Source of the DNA: Acanthaster planci
Lineage: Eukaryota > Echinodermata > Asteroidea > Valvatida > Acanthasteridae
Assembly: GCF_001949145.1 (NCBI RefSeq)
Contig: NW_019091383.1
Coordinates: forward strand, 1,582,134-1,646,133
Reading direction: 5' to 3'
DNA: 64,000 nt
Each line of letters begins with the position of its first letter. Positions within the stretch are counted from its first letter, which is position 1. The notes under the pieces were generated by a model. It made no database searches, had not been told where the DNA came from, and saw nothing but the letters and a program-made list of their open reading frames with translations. Shown in pieces: positions 63,961 to 64,000 of this stretch. The translations under genes and the position numbers were made by a program.

Positions 63961-64000
63961 GTGTAAGCTACAAGACACAACTTTGATGATTTCACAATTG

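Noticed and set aside
1-64000. Bacterial-type operon, CRISPR array or phage
   Set aside because: The coding sequence is split by GT-AG introns with animal protein families; no arrays of regularly spaced direct repeats with spacers were seen.

Overview
This window is animal nuclear DNA and most resembles an invertebrate deuterostome, probably an echinoderm or other ambulacrarian. That placement is inferred from protein style, long introns and the mix of small DNA transposons; no species marker is present. The DNA is AT-rich, genes are split by GT-AG introns, and coding sequence is only a few percent of the window. Most short open reading frames are chance openings in intron or intergenic DNA.

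Two genes lie head to tail on the + strand. The first (coding exons at 761-895, 2486-2537 and 2954-3034) is the 3' end of a septin of the SEPT2 group: the end of the GTPase-domain region and the C-terminal coiled coil. Its 5' part is outside the window. About 12 kb of intergenic DNA follows, with degenerate small transposons, one CT microsatellite and one possible unassigned exon.

The second gene dominates the window. It is an ionotropic glutamate receptor of the AMPA/kainate/delta/phi branch, closest by eye to delta receptors. I can join 13 coding exons from the start codon at 15292 to 63960, giving 805 residues in one consistent frame: signal peptide, amino-terminal domain, S1, M1, M2 pore loop, M3 and most of S2. 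The end of S2, M4 and the cytoplasmic tail lie beyond the window. Intron 1 (22.6 kb) and intron 2 (13.6 kb) take up more than half of the window. Pocket positions combine a conserved Arg and a Trp-Asp pair, typical of glycine/D-serine receptors, with unusual substitutions where AMPA receptors use Pro, Thr and Thr.

The introns hold dead mobile elements: a LINE reverse-transcriptase relic that was itself interrupted by a 142-bp insertion with an 8-bp target duplication, a Tc1-type transposase relic, and several families of inverted-repeat elements, one lying 14 bp from a splice donor. The window also has eight full TGACGTCA (CRE) palindromes, where about one is expected by chance. Three are clustered in intron 1 and two in intron 11. 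No CRISPR array, rRNA or intact tRNA gene was seen. The best candidate for something undescribed is the receptor's ligand pocket together with the CRE clusters; I see no wholly new system.
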